Origin: Persicaria tinctoria
Lineage: Eukaryota > Streptophyta > Magnoliopsida > Caryophyllales > Polygonaceae
NCBI GenBank assembly: GCA_037127255.1
Contig: JBANSL010000013.1
Coordinates: forward strand, 7,938,188-8,002,187
Reading direction: 5' to 3'
Length of the DNA: 64,000 bases
Part shown: piece by piece, positions 45,785 through 58,295 of the stretch
Position numbering within the stretch: the stretch's first letter is position 1
Layout of the letters: each line of letters begins with the position of its first letter
Position numbers and translations under genes: made by a program
The notes under the pieces: generated by a model
Databases searched by the model: none
What the model was told of the DNA's origin: nothing
The model's input: only the letters and a program-made list of their open reading frames with translations

Positions 45785-47926
45785 ATGGCTTCCATTGTTG
45801 CAAATCTGCCGCCTCCAGTTCTCCGCCTCGGAGTTTCGAAGCCTCTCCCAAAGGCTTTCTCCAGGCCCGCCAATTTCTCAGTGCTGCCCGGTGAGTGTTT
45901 TCCACTTTCTTATATGTTTTCTGAGCTTGATCTGAACTTTCCATTTCGAATTTCTCCTGGAAAGATTGCACTTTGTGGTGCTATTGTTGCCCTTGCAAAT
46001 GGTGGTTGAGGTCGGAAATCCAAATTTCAATCCTTTGAAATTGGAAATTGGAATGTGGATGATTGTTAGGTATTGTTTAGTTTACGAGTGTGTGACTAAG
46101 AGTAGAGGCTGTAATCTCCCACATTGAATGTCCGAGGTGGGATTTGAAACCGATTTCGATGGAGGTTTGCGGAATTAGGTTGAAAATCTTTTTTAAAAAA
46201 TGCAACTAAATGCTGTAACAGCATGATTTGAATGAATCCTGATTCAACAGTCAGTAGTAGAAGACCCTAAATCATCAAACTTTGTTCTAATCCCGTCTTA
46301 TGCTTGGTGTTGCTTTCTTTTGTTATGGATAATTGGGTGATAAATTAATGACAGTTGTGGTGTTTCGTGATTTTCCGATGTTTTTTGTCGGTGTATACCG
46401 AATGGTGCTGGCTAATCTGGCCATTTAACGCATGATTGTTCTTGGGGCATTTGAAGTTTGAACTTCCATTTTGCTAGAGAGGATGAATATGAAGTTACCG
46501 ACCGGCGCTAAGATATGGATTTTTAGATTTATAGAAATTTGTTGGAGCTCTAGTGGTGAATACTTTGGATTTTAGCAGTAGTTAGTTTGTTTGGATCTCG
46601 AATTGCTCTAATAATCACAGATGAACTTGAATCAAGCTGTATGATTCTATGAGATGTGCTGAACTCCTCAAATTTTCACATTGGTGTTTTCATATTTTTG
46701 TGTTTGTTACTGTCTTATGGTCCTTCATTCTTTCAATACTTTCAGGCCAGCAACGGCGTCTTGCTACAGTAGTGAAGGCTGTGGGTGAAAGCTCAGAATC
46801 TTCATCCTCCTTGAGTATTGTTAAATCTGTTCAAAATGTTGTGAGTTACCTTTCGCTTTTTTCACCATCCAACTAAAGAACAGCTATTTCCTAGCGCTTT
46901 TAGTTTGATCTGCTATTTTGCTATCTTACATTATACAGTATATCTTATCCGCTTTTTTTTATAGAAGTTGTTTTATTACTGTGTGACTAAGGATTGCTGA
47001 TTGAATAGTGTTTCCCTAGTAATCTCAAGTTTTTTTTGAACAGTGGGATAACTCTGAAGATCGAGTTGCTGTCATTGGTTTGGGGTTTGCAGCTGTTGCA
47101 GCTCTTTGGACTTCTGTAAATTTTATCTCAGTATGGACTACGATCCTTCACTTTCTGTAGCATTTAAAAACATATTATCGTCATTGCATATATGTCGATT
47201 TGTTATTTTGGTTCTTGTTTCAGTTGCTATATAAAATCTATTATTCTTTTCAACATTACTTGCTAATAGATATTTGCTTGCATCATATCTGTCAATTTTG
47301 TTGCTGTAATTTTGCAATTTAGTTCGCGTTTGCTTTATAATTTCATGTGTTGTTCTTATCTCAACAGGCAATCGATAAGCTCCCAATACTTCCTGGTGCT
47401 TTTGAATTGATTGGCATATTGTACTCTTCGGTAAGTATACCGAATCCATACATTGAGCATCACTGCATCTCTGAACATCAACCTTTTGAAATTCCTTTCG
47501 GCATGGAAACTTCTATTTGTCGTCGTTCCATATTTTTCTGTCACATTTGGTCTTTATTATCTAATCATATCAATCAGTCTCACTTCAAAATTTTATGAAA
47601 ATGCCCTTAGAATGCAATTTACTTCAATCCAATCATGATATTTAAAACAGATTGCATCATGCTACAAAATTATTATTTCGAATTTACTGATAGTAGATTC
47701 TAACAAGATCATTCTTTCTTCGATTTCACAGTGGTTCGTATACCGAAATCTCCTGTTCAAACCTGACAGGTAAGCAAAATTTCTGCACCAATCCTTCATA
47801 ACAAGTCTTAAGCCTGTGATTTCGTATGCCTTTAATCTGATCTTCGGAGCTCGTGATTTCTCCATTTGCAGGGAGGACTTGTTCCGAAGCATCAACAAAT
47901 CGGTTTCAGATGTACTGGGACAGTGA
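45785..47926 (+). CDS. CURT1C: CURVATURE THYLAKOID 1C, grana-margin membrane protein
   Basis: A thylakoid membrane protein that oligomerises at grana margins and bends the membrane. Six exons join in frame: 45785-45890, 46746-46840, 47044-47130, 47368-47430, 47732-47769 and 47872-47926, giving 147 residues. The first 50 or so residues (MASIVANLPPPVLRLGVSKP...) are rich in Ser, Ala and Pro without acids, a chloroplast transit peptide. The family core follows: SVQNVWDNSEDRVAVIGLGF, transmembrane segment AAVAALWTSVNFIS, then AIDKLPILPGAFELIGILYS with the second hydrophobic segment, WFVYRNLLFKPDR and a C-terminal amphipathic helix ending SVSDVLGQ. The C paralogue is favoured by the MASI start, GESSESSS and the DVLGQ end. 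No defects seen. Confidence 0.93.
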
Positions 47927-48304
47927 TTTATCTTTCTGTTGAGAAGTGTTTACCGTTACTCTTGACAAGCATCCACTCTTGATATGCACTTGTATTTGTG
48001 TTAAATTGTCCCGTGGGAGTTAAAAAGTGAATGTATATGGTTTGTTAATTTTGTCAAATCGAACATTGACATTTTGTTTTCTTCGTCCTCAATGGTCTTT
48101 AATCGGTGGTGAGATTCGAATTCAGATATCTGATTAAGACGTATTTGCATCGGACATCGCTTGTGCCCAAAGCAAAGCACGATTCATTGATGTCCGTCCT
48201 ACGATAGCGACATAATTTCCACCTTCGACGACGAACACGGGTCAAGCTCGAGCTACTTATATGCAACGCGAAATAAACTAACATCCATTTCATATTACTT
48301 TCTA
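47927..48304. other. CURT1C 3' flank
   Basis: The 3' UTR and spacer. The exact poly(A) site is not fixed. Confidence 0.5.
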
Positions 48305-48539
48305 CTCCCTCCGTTCCACAATACATGTCCTTTTAGTTTTGGGCACGTTTTTTAATGAGCGAAAAACTCTATAAAATATCATTTTTTTAATTATTATTTT
48401 TATATAATTTGATACTTATTACTAATAAGTATCACATTATATAAAAAAATTAATTAAAAAAATAATATTTTATAGAGTTTTTCGCTCATCAAAAAACGTG
48501 CCCAAAACTAAAAGGACATGTATTGTGAAACGGAGGGAG
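48305..48539. mobile_element. Stowaway MITE, full-length palindrome
   Basis: CTCCCTCCGTTCCACAATACATG with its inverse, TA-flanked, 235 bp. The arms (CCTTTTAGTTTTGGGCACG and its complement) pair almost perfectly, so this copy looks young. Confidence 0.92.
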
Positions 48540-49016
48540 TATTATTAACTCAATTTGATTTTGAATTTGAATTTGAATTAAACCTAACTTCTTTCATTCA
48601 ATGGTTGAAGTAGATGTTAAGCACACCTTTAATCTAAGGTTTAAGGCACGATCTGAAAACTTTTCCTGTTTTTTTACACATTATATTTATGTATATATGT
48701 ATCATGTATGTTTCTGCTTTATTACGAGATATACTAAGATATTGTTATTGGTTGGATCTGGAATTTTTTTTATAAAAAAAAAACAAAATGCTATATATGT
48801 CCAAGTTGTAGAATTAAGTAATATATCTCCATATAATGACCAAAATAATTAGGCATTTATGAGAATGTCCGCATTAGATGACACAAACACTAATGATCAA
48901 ATTAATTTCGAAAAACCAATATTTATGTCCGAATAATCTACAATTTCCAAAACCCAATTGTTTCACAAATAAATAGTCCATGATTATTGCCAAAGCCCAA
49001 TTGAAAGTATATGTTC
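48540..49016. other. Intergenic, no gene seen
   Basis: AT-rich. Nothing recognised. Confidence 0.5.
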
Positions 49017-49222
49017 TCCGACAAAATATGTCGTTTTACTATTAATGTACGCTTTTTTAGGGTATAAAAGCTATATAAAATATCAATTTTTTTAGATTTT
49101 TTAAACAATTTCATAGTTACTATTAACGAGCACGAACTTTGTTAATTTTTTTTTATAAAAAGATGGATATTTTATACTTATTTTCTTAAAAAAGCGTACG
49201 TGAATTGTAAATGACATGTTTA
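49017..49222. mobile_element. Degenerate Stowaway-like MITE
   Basis: CTCCGACAAAATATGTCGTTTTAC at the left with AAAAAGCGTACGTGAATTGTAAATGACATG at the right is a worn member of the same palindromic group. Confidence 0.5.
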
Positions 49223-49329
49223 AAACTTGCATATATGAAATATCTTTAAAATGAAGATGATTAAATAGTGCAAAATGAATCTAAACGCAAAGCAACACCA
49301 ATCAATAATTGATTAGATAATTTAAACAA

Positions 49330-50022
49330 GGGAAAATTACAGAAAACCACCCTTTAAATATGAGTGTTTTCACTTAACCACCCGTTAAATTCAAAATTAC
49401 ATAAAACCACCCTTTAAATGGTATTTGTTTACAACTCACCACCCATTCAACTATTTTCGTTACTTTATCATTAAATATATTATATTTTAATATTTTTAAA
49501 CTCAAATTTGATTGTAAATACATTCTGATTTTGAATTTAAGGGCCCAATTATATTTTAGGGATCATTGTATTTATTTTTAAAAATAATAATCAATAAAGT
49601 CTAGAATTATTATCTTAATTTAGGTTTTAAATTGTTTAAAACATTATGTAAATTACTCTTATTTAAAATATAAATAAAACAAGAGTAATTTCCATAATAT
49701 TTTAAAATTTTATAAACATTTTCAACCATAAATTAAGATAATAATTCTAGGCTATATTTATTATTATTATTTTAAAATAAATAAAATAATCCCTAAAATA
49801 TGATCGAGCCCTTAAATTCAAAATATGAATATATTTACAATCAAATTTGAGTTTAAAAATATTAAAATATAATATATTTAATGATAAAGTAACGAAAATA
49901 GTTGAATGGGTGGTGAGTTGTAAGCAAATACCATTTAAAGGGTGGTTTTCTGTAATTTTGAATTTAACGGGTGGTTAAGTGAAAACACCCATATTTAAAG
50001 GGTGGTTTTCTGTAATTTTGCC
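49330..50022. mobile_element. Foldback MULE-type element
   Basis: 693 bp, nearly one palindrome: arms of roughly 330 bp from GGGAAAATTACAGAAAACC to the inverse ending TTTTCTGTAATTTTGCC. TTTAAACAA at 49321-49329 and 50023-50031 is a perfect 9-bp target duplication. Each arm holds repeats of ACCACCCTTTAAAT and ACCACCC. There is no coding capacity. Confidence 0.9.
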
Positions 50023-50239
50023 TTTAAACAATACTACAGTATATAAAAGGTGTTTTTTAAACAATAAAAAAAGCTACAGTAATTTAAAAAGAAAAATGAA
50101 ATTCCAGAATACCCGGAGAAACGACACGTAGCACCTACCGTCGGTGCAAACAAAATACAAAAAGACAAAAAAATAAAAATAAAATAACACAGTAAACATA
50201 AAATCCAGAGAAAGAAAAGGGAAAAAAAGAGAGGAAAAA

Positions 50240-50837
50240 ACAGGGCCAGGTGGTCGGCTGTGATTCGCGAGATGCGTTGCGAGTCAATGAATGCTCACAG
50301 ACCTACACCGCACTTTATAACTCCTTTTCGCTTCATCTCCACTCTCTGTCACCAAATTTGCGTCACCGCCTCCGCACGCTAGCATTTCCCACCTCCATCC
50401 CTCCCCCTCTCTCTCTGCTTCGTCGTTTAAACGGTTTCGAGATTTTTCCTTCAGATTTCCTCTTTCCGAGCTCACAACTGACCGCATTGTTTGGTTTCTG
50501 CGTAATCAGACTCCGTGATCCGATTACTGTATGCACCAAGGTTCATCGCCATTGGATCCGAATTATCTTGAGGTGAAACGAAGCGATCTCGTTTTTCATG
50601 TCCGTGTGCTAACATCTCGAGTTCGCTAACATTTTTCGCGATGATTTCGATTTCAGGCGGCGATTTCACTGAAGTTTTGTGCGATTGTGGTAGCTGATTG
50701 GATTGTTGTTGTTTGTGTTGTGTATTTTTGGCCGATGAGTGAGGAATAAGGAGTTCGGTGGATACGAAGGTGGAATCGGATTGTGTTGTGTGCGTGTCAG
50801 CGTGTGTGTTTGAATATTCCTTTTTTCCAGTTTAGAA
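50240..50837 (+). other. Transporter 5' UTR with probable intron
   Basis: CT-rich sequence at 50335-50420 fits a leader exon. ATCTTGAG|GTGAAA at 50572-50573 and TTTTTTCCAG ending at 50830 are plausible intron ends, placing the start codon eight bases into the next exon. Confidence 0.5.
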
Positions 50838-53800
50838 ATGTGGGGGATCAGAGGCCGGCAACGCGATTCCTTGTCCACTTATAAGCGTATTTCCAGGGAG
50901 AATCTGGATTCTGACCTTGAAGAGAGTGTGCCTGGTGTGTTAATTGATTCGTTATTATCATTACACTTGTAATTGTGGTCGGTTTTGTGATTTTAGGGGT
51001 TTGAGATGACTTACTGTAGATTTCTATTGGTTTGTTTTAGTTCTTCCACACAGCCATGGAAAGGAAGCTGTAAATCCATCATGGATGCTTTCATTGCCTC
51101 ATGTAGTTGTAGCTACTATGTCATCACTTTTGTTTGGCTACCACCTTGGGTATGTTTTAGTTTTAGTTTTGTCTTATTGATCTCCATCTTTTCTGTTCCA
51201 GTATTAAGTGTTGTCGTTCTTGTGTATGGATGCAGAGTTGTCAATGATACACTGGAAAGCATTTCAATAGACCTTGGCTTTAGTGGAGATACCTTGTCTG
51301 AAGGTAATTAGATGTGACTCAATTCTTGTGTATCATATGGTTTCACACTTTCATTTGAATCCTTGAAAAGTGCAGTATTCTATTTTGTAATATGAGCTTC
51401 CATTCTGAGTTTTCAACGTCTTGAAATGACATTCATGGCAATATACTGCCAACTTCCTCTGATGTGTATTTTTCTTTTACTATTCTAAATGATTGGAATT
51501 ATGTTTTTCACTGAAGGCCTTGTAGTCAGTACGTGTTTGGCGGGTGCATTAGTTGGATCCATCTTCAGTGGATCAATTGCAGATGGACTTGGCCGAAGAA
51601 GGGCATTTCAGTTGGCTGCATTACCAATGATTATTGGAGCTTCGATAAGGTAATTTTCTCCCTTACTCTCCTGTTTCAATTGTTTTTGTCACTATCTGAC
51701 CGATCAAGTAATTGGAGGCTGGACTAGCTCTGATGAACTGTTTCTTGATTTTATAGTTTTTCAAAATATATGCTGGATTTTATTGTTGAAGTTCACTAAT
51801 TTACAATTTTGTGTTACATGTTATATTTCATATCATGTGCTGAAAAGGTTTGAATATCATAGTTTCACCTTTACATTTCCAGTCCTTTTTGACTAAGCTA
51901 TCTTTGTTCAGGCTTCATTTGGATAACAAGCTGAAAGGGTAGCTTTAGAATTGTAGGAGCTTAAGCTTAAATGTTCAGTTGTTCACATTGCTTATCCTTT
52001 TTTTTTTAATGGAGAAGACATATAAGCTCCTAAAAGAAGCTACATGTCAAACATAGAGCTATGTTACCTAACAGGTTGTATAACATCTGCAGCATTGATC
52101 ATATCTTTAAGTTCAATGGTTTCTATCATAAAAGTAAGAAAATTAAATACATTTTGATGTATCACCAATTCACCATGCGTAATTTTCATGGAGTTCACAA
52201 GTGGGGTCAGGATTGGACTTTTCAATCTGATTTGTACATGAGATTGTTGCTCCTTATCTGCGCTACTAAGTTGTTATGGATAATTTGCTCTGTTTACTGC
52301 ATCAAATGAAATGCTTCTTATTATTGAATTTGAATAAGATATATTTTACCACATCAACGTGGTCTTGGTTGTACAATTTAGTTATTTATTTGCCTTTTTT
52401 TTTTTTTTTGAAAGCTATTTTTTTTCATTATTGTTACATTAAGTCTGGCCATTTCTGCTAACCTGCAGTGCAATAACAAAAAGCCTTGGAGGTATGCTTC
52501 TAGGGAGGTTTTTCGTTGGAATTGGGATGGGTATTGGCCCTCCGGTTGCAGCTTTGTATGTGTCTGAGGTATAAGAGATGTAATATTTATTATATGACAC
52601 TGGATCCCTGTGATTGGTATTATATCTAATTATGCTTATTAAAAAAGAGCAGGTTTCTCCAGCATATGTAAGAGGCACATTTGGGAGTTTCACCCAGATT
52701 GCAACATGCTTAGGACTAATGGCATCCTTTTTTATTGGCATCCCAGCAAAAGAAACTAAGGGTTGGTAAGTTGGAGAAACATTTGTAGTGTATTTTTTTT
52801 ACTTCATGACATGTTTGATCCACTTGGACTGGCCTCTTTTTTGCAGGTGGCGCATTTGTTTCTGGGTTCCTGTGATTCCTGCTGCACTACTCGCTGGTTG
52901 CATTGAACTTAGTGCTGAGAGTCCTCACTGGCTTTTTAAGGTTTATGTCTACTCTTTTCTGTTATATAGATTCTGCAGATACTAATTTCCCACCATAACT
53001 AGATTTTTTTTAGTCAAACAGTTTAAAACCTAAGAAGTGAAATACCTCATGGATTGTTGGTTTTTTTCTAAAAAAAACTGTTGTTGTTAGCAGTTGGTCC
53101 AGTTCTTTTCTCATATTTTTATCCCAATGTAATTTTATGCCATTCTGATCCCGGAGCCTTCTTTGCAGGCAAAGTACCTCGTTTCAATTAATGTTAGTTT
53201 AATTGGATATTGTTTTCTTGTTGGCTTTCCCTTGTGACATACAGCAGTTACTTGGTTAATTTACTGAGATCTGCCTTCATTTCAGAAAGGAAGAGGAACT
53301 GAAGCAGAAGCACAATTTGAGAAGCTACTTGGACCGACTTACGTAAAAGCTGCCATTGCAGAATTGTCGAAGTTAGATAGAGGAGATGAAGTGGAGGATG
53401 CGAGTTTCTCAGAGTTACTCCAAGGGAGGAATTTTCGGGGTAAATTAACGTCTTGTCATTTTTTTAGTATTGTTTACTCTGAATACTTATTCAGAGAGTT
53501 CACTTTTATGAATTGATTTTTCAGTGGTTTTCATGGGATCTACCCTGCTTGCTTTACAACAGCTATCTGGAATAAATGCTGTGTTCTACTTCTCCTCGGT
53601 TGTCTTTAAAAAAGCTGGAGTTCCAGCAGATACTGCAAACATAAGTGTTGGAATTGTAAATTTAGCAGGTATTCTTTTCATTTTCTTCTTTGTTGCCCGG
53701 GTTGGTGGGTTGGATCCTTTAGAGCTAGGACTCAAGGGTATGTTAGGATTCCAGGACCAAGTGAGAGTTCAGATATTGATGATTTTGCATTGTCTTTTAG

Positions 53801-55276
53801 GTTCTTTTGTTGCAACCATTTTGATGGACAAACTAGGAAGGAGGTTGCTTCTTATTGGCAGTTTCTTGGGCATGGTAAGTGAACTTAATTTATTTGATAG
53901 CACGTGATTTATTCAAAACTAATTTTTAACTTTAGGTTTCAAGTTTGTCATGATTTCAGAACTCACAGAGCCTCACCCCTTAAGCGCAAATATCTTCATA
54001 CTAGTTTAGTAATCAGGACGTTTTTGCAAGCTTTGATAAAATTCATGGGGATGATCTAGCTGCCATATGCTTTATCCTTAATCCTTGTGCAATTTTTTCT
54101 GCTTCTTTAAATCCCCCATTCCCCACTTTTCATTTACTGCTTTGTTTTCCGCCTAACTTAGAGTGCTGCAAGTGATGACAGATATGTATGTATGGTACAG
54201 ACTACATAAGATAAGACATATTACTCTGAAGTTCCTAATTATTTTAGGATGATTGCTAGGCTCTGTAGACTTGTTTATTTTCCATCTGATTGCATATTAC
54301 TGTACCAAAAAGGAATGCTAAGTTGCTTTACTGATGAAATCATGGAGAAACAGTTGATGAGTCGTCTCGACTCTCAAAGCATCTCAAAATAGACGGGATG
54401 CACTTTTTTCCTTTATACTGTGTTTTGTTTAAGCAGCAGTTCCTATTGTGATTCTTAGTGACTCTTTTGAGTTTATACCATGCTCAGGCCATAGCGATGA
54501 TTGTAGAGGTCAGTGCTACAAGTTCTTTTGTGTCAAGTGATGGAGCAGCGTACCTTGCTGTTGGTGGCATCTTGATGTGAGTATTAATATATTGAAGCAC
54601 TTGCTCATTTAGTCATCTATGTTGCAAAATGAGAAAACTACTTTGACAATCTGGATCATTGTTCAAGTATTTACTGAAGAAAACATTCACATTAAATCTT
54701 AATAGCAAGTGAACTATTTTTCTGACAGGTTCGTACTGGCATTTGCTCTGGGGGCTGGCCCGGTGCCCAGTCTTCTACTCTCTGAAATACTTCCAAGCCG
54801 GATAAGAGCAAAGGCTATGGCCTTTTGCTTGGCTGTCCACTGGGTGATTCTTCTGTGACTCCATGCTGATAAATATGTGGATTGCTCTTCTTGTTTTCAT
54901 TTTCATCTTTTGCTCATCCTGAAAGTGTTCTATTCTTAGATGTTTCCTAAACCAGCTCACTATCTAGTTCTGTGGAATAAGAACTGAAATCTGATTTTAT
55001 AATAAAGAGATTCATCTCAACCGACTTCATCAATTCTTGATTCGAGTATCATTGCTGCGATTACACTCATGATGTACTTATCATGCCTCTCAGGTGATAA
55101 ACTTCTTTGTTGGTTTGCTGTTCTTACGGTTGCTGGAGCAACTTGGGCCCGAACTCCTCTATTCTGCCTTCGCTAGCTTCTGCTTGGTAGCAGTCCTTTT
55201 TGTGAAGAGAAACGTAGTGGAAACCAAAGGAAAGACACTCCAAGAAATCGAGATGGCACTCCTTCCTGCCCAATGA
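50838..55276 (+). CDS. MFS hexose transporter, plastidic glucose transporter 2/3 (SGB1)-like
   Basis: A 12-helix sugar transporter. Thirteen exons join in frame: 50838-50934, 51041-51149, 51236-51303, 51517-51649, 52469-52568, 52653-52765, 52847-52940, 53286-53439, 53525-53668, 53801-53874, 54488-54576, 54729-54843 and 55094-55276, giving 490 residues. Family motifs in order: LLFGYHLGVVNDTLE (TM1), DGLGRRRAFQ (loop 2-3), GRFFVGIGMGIGPPVAALYVSE, SPAYVRGTFG, AESPHWLFKKGR (mid loop), QQLSGINAVFYFSS (TM7), DKLGRRLLL, GAGPVPSLLLSEILPSRIRA, INFFVGLLFL, and VETKGKTLQEIE after TM12. The exon 2 acceptor TTTTAG at 51040 is used because the next AG gives the wrong frame. The short N-terminus (MWGIRGRQRDSLSTYKRIS) is basic and is not a classical transit peptide. 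Arabidopsis SGB1 is reported in Golgi while its family name is plastidic, so location is open. Confidence 0.9.
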
Positions 55277-55700
55277 AGGTAAATATCTGTGCAATGAATC
55301 CCACTCCAAGAAGTCCGTACATTATACATTGATTTGTATGTTTAATTTTGATGTGTAGATAGAAACTCCCTGGCGATCATCCTCATCGGTGAAAAATACT
55401 CGCAGGGGAGCTATGGTGGAGATGTAGGGTGATTCTGATGAGACCCACGGCACAGGTGTATAATAGTTCGAGAAAGAGCCCCTTTTTCGTTCTTCCTGCC
55501 ATTATTTAGCTGGGAGCAACGGCCGGTATGGCTTTCAGTTTTGTTCAGGAGCATGTTGTAAGCTCACTTATGATGACCTTGCAGCTCGTTTTCATATCTA
55601 TTCTTATGTTCTTAATTGTTGGCCCGAATTCGGCCTACATCATTCTTTCAGACGAGTATAAAATGAGTTCCAAGTCATTTGTACCGCTGAATGAGTAAAA
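55277..55700 (+). other. Transporter 3' UTR
   Basis: GAAG|GTAAAT at 55280 and GATGTGTAG ending at 55360 could bound a 3' UTR intron. AGTAAAATGAAAT near 55696 is near the likely poly(A) site. Confidence 0.45.
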
Positions 55701-56641
55701 TGAAATTTGAAGTTTGTTCATATGACTTGATATATTGCGGCTATATTTTACACTTGCCTAGTTTGGAATTTTGATGCTTGTTTTTCCTCCCTCCTTTTTG
55801 TTCCTGATATTCTACACTAACCAGTAACCAAGTAGGGCAATTGGCCGCTAGTATTATTGTCTTATTGATAGAAATCAACGACTCTCTAGTCCTCTATGGT
55901 CCGAAATCAAGGTCCAAAACAATGAAAACATGATGAAGATTATGCAGTAAACTGTGTGGGAGTTATAAACTACTGGGCACATTCTGTAAATAGATTTAAT
56001 GTTTGGGTTCACTTTGTAATTACTCTGTTCGATTCTGTTACAACAGATGTAACTGCCTTCGTCTATACAAGGCACATCTTGTCTTCTTCTTCCTCCTTAC
56101 ATACTATTACTCTCCCTTTCGTTCTCGATGGATCTCAACAAACTGTAAAGATAATTTGGGTAAGGAGTCCACGATAGTATTTGCCCGGCGACGGATAGTA
56201 CACACTTGAACTGTTCGGCCAGTTTGCATTGGCATTCAAGTAGAATTCTAAATGCGTGGTGATCGTCCTGGTGCCAAGTAGTGGTAACTCTTCAACGCCA
56301 TCCCTAGTCTTAACTCTTAAACATGTAAAGCTGCCCATAAGTCGGCCTAGAGAGCATTACAAATGCCACTTAAGGTAATTACTAAGAGTAACCCCAACGA
56401 CTTCTTTAAAATTGAGATTTTGAGTTTTTTAAAGAAAATTTTAAGTTTTTTTTTTCCATTAGATTCACCATCTCATTCTTCAAAATAGAGAAATTATGAA
56501 AAAAAAATATAGATGATCTAAATTTGCAGCATTCTCCAAAACTAAAAGCTTCATCAAATTTTCCAAATATGAAAATGGTTGAGTTTGAGCAAAAATAATT
56601 TTGTATTTTGAATTTTTGTTGAAGAGGCGGTTGGAGATATA
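55701..56641. other. Intergenic with a possible MITE
   Basis: No gene. GAGTAACCCCAACGAC at 56384 and GCGGTTGGAGATAT at 56627-56640 look like worn Harbinger ends, but no TTA/TAA pair frames them. Confidence 0.4.
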
Positions 56642-57106
56642 GGGCCTGTATGGGGCCATTTCAATCGGTTGAAATTTTTTATTTTCAACCGGTTAAAAGC
56701 TTAAATGGTGTATGGGGTAAAGCTTTTTAGGAACCATTCCGGAATGGCGCACCGGAAAGGACTTGTGGGTAGTACCCATAGGTCCCCGGTTCGAACCCCG
56801 GAATGACCGCTCTTTATTTACCTATTCAAGGTAAAGCTTTTTAGGGGATTTTGGTTTAAATGGGGGGTTATTTTAAAAGCTTGTTTTCGAAGCTTTTTTG
56901 TGGTTTTAGTAGTTTATTTGATTTGAAAAGACAATTATACCCCTAATAATAACTAAATAAACTCCACTTTTTACAAATAAATCGTTTTTCACCCCATACG
57001 GAGTTTATATTTCACACAAAATTTTAACCTTTATTTTACACAAATTTTTAACTTTAATCTGTTTATAAATTTTAGTCACTTGTTTAACCCCGCCCCATAC
57101 GGACCC
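56642..57106. mobile_element. MITE with GGGYCYGTATGGGGC ends
   Basis: The left end is GGGCCTGTATGGGGCC and the right end inverted is GGGTCCGTATGGGGCG. ATA flanks both sides (56639-56641 and 57107-57109). CCCCATACGGAGTTTATATTT inside matches the partial copy at 22437-22700. A SINE interrupts it. Superfamily is uncertain, with Tourist-like ends but an ATA rather than TTA duplication. Confidence 0.65.
56731..56830 (+). mobile_element. Intact SINE with 16-bp target duplication
   Basis: 100 bp: AACCATTCCGGAATGGCGCA, GGACTTGTGGGTAGTACCC, the B-box-like GGTTCGAACCCC, and TGACCGCTCTTTATTTACC. GGTAAAGCTTTTTAGG occurs on both sides (around 56716-56731 and 56830-56845). The A-box position is only partly conserved. 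It is inserted in the MITE above. Confidence 0.85.
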
Positions 57107-57180
57107 ATAGTCTAACTAAATAGTTAGATTTTGAGTAATAAAGGTAATTTTTTTTATCATATATCCTATATGAGTGCTAG

Positions 57181-57562
57181 TAGGGCTGTTATTCGAGCCG
57201 AACCAGCCGAGTATTGCCTGTTCATATTTCGTTCATTTAGAATATGAATGAGCTCGAGCCGAGCCTAAATTTTGACTCGAGCTTAAAAATGCGCTCATAC
57301 TCAGCTTCTTTATGAAATGAACGAGTTCGAGCTGAGCTTTTTTCAAGTTTTAAGCAATTCTACTTGCTCATTATACAGTAACTTACAGAAAATTTTAGAA
57401 ATTCTATAAAATTCAAGCTTAATTCGAACGAGTCGAGCTTTGGATCGAGCTTAAAAATGTGCTCATACTCGACTTGTTTAGAAAATGAACGAGCCCAAAT
57501 CGAGTTTTTATCGAGTAAGTATAAGTCGATTTTGAACTACTCATGTTCATCTTACACCCCTA
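57181..57562. mobile_element. hAT MITE
   Basis: The ends are TAGGGCTGTTATTCGA and, inverted, TAGGGGTGTAAGATGA. AGTGCTAG duplicates at 57173-57180 and 57563-57570, the 8-bp duplication of hAT. The interior carries repeated CGAGCTTAAAAATG and GAACGAG motifs. Relics of the family lie at 11590 and 15420. Confidence 0.85.
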
Positions 57563-57570
57563 AGTGCTAG

Positions 57571-58052
57571 GATATTTAAAAAGGGTTTTTAATACTAACA
57601 CATGAATGAAGGGAAAAAAAAAAGTAACCCAATGGCCCAACTACATTTTTACTTCTCCCTGCCCACTCAAACCTCAATTTCCATAAAGCATAAACCATTC
57701 AAGATCTCCCAATGTGCATATATAGCTTAAGCACCAACCAATGTGACATAGAGAGTTCAAGAAAAGTCAAGTATATAAGAGAATGAAATGAGAGCAAGCC
57801 AAGAAAAAGTGTCTTAATATATGTTCACTTACCTAAAACTCGTGGTTTACCAAACTTTCCAACCTTTCCATCTTGTAATGACCATAAATAATGGTTCAAA
57901 CATCAAACCCTTTAATATTGAAAAAAAAAAAAATGACCTACTCCCCTTTAGTACACATCTCTAATAAATGGAACATCTCTAAAAACAATTACACCAATTT
58001 ATCCAAAAAAAAAATTGCATCATTTACCATTCTTAGATCACTTATCCCCATT
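57571..58052. other. Intergenic, no gene seen
   Basis: AT-rich. Nothing recognised. Confidence 0.5.
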
Positions 58053-58295
58053 GTTGAGATGTGAAGAGATCAAAAGAGTCTTACATTTAAAGTATAAAAA
58101 CCAGCTTAGTATATTAGCTAGTGAGCTCTCCTCCTATTGTCAATTAGTTTTATGATGGAACCTCACTAAGTCTATATGTTGGGATACTAGCTAGCGTAAT
58201 GTGCGCTCGTTGTTCAAGTGTCAATGCAACTAGAGTAAACAACCCTAATTGTACTTACTTACGAGGTTGAATTGAGATGTGAAGAGATCAAAAGA
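58053..58295. repeat. 26-bp direct repeat flanking LTR-like sequence
   Basis: TGAGATGTGAAGAGATCAAAAGAGT occurs at about 58054 and again at about 58271. Between them are GAGCTCTCCTCCTATTGTCAATTAG and TTTTATGATGGAACC, like the LTR remnant at 15205. The repeat is too long for a target duplication, so a tandem or recombined copy is more likely. Confidence 0.55.

Noticed and set aside
50250..50576. 108-residue open frame upstream of the transporter
   Set aside because: Pyrimidine-rich leader sequence. The transporter frame begins at 50838 and this frame is not in register through any visible splice.
52439..52741. 100-residue minus-strand frame
   Set aside because: Shadow of two transporter exons on the opposite strand.
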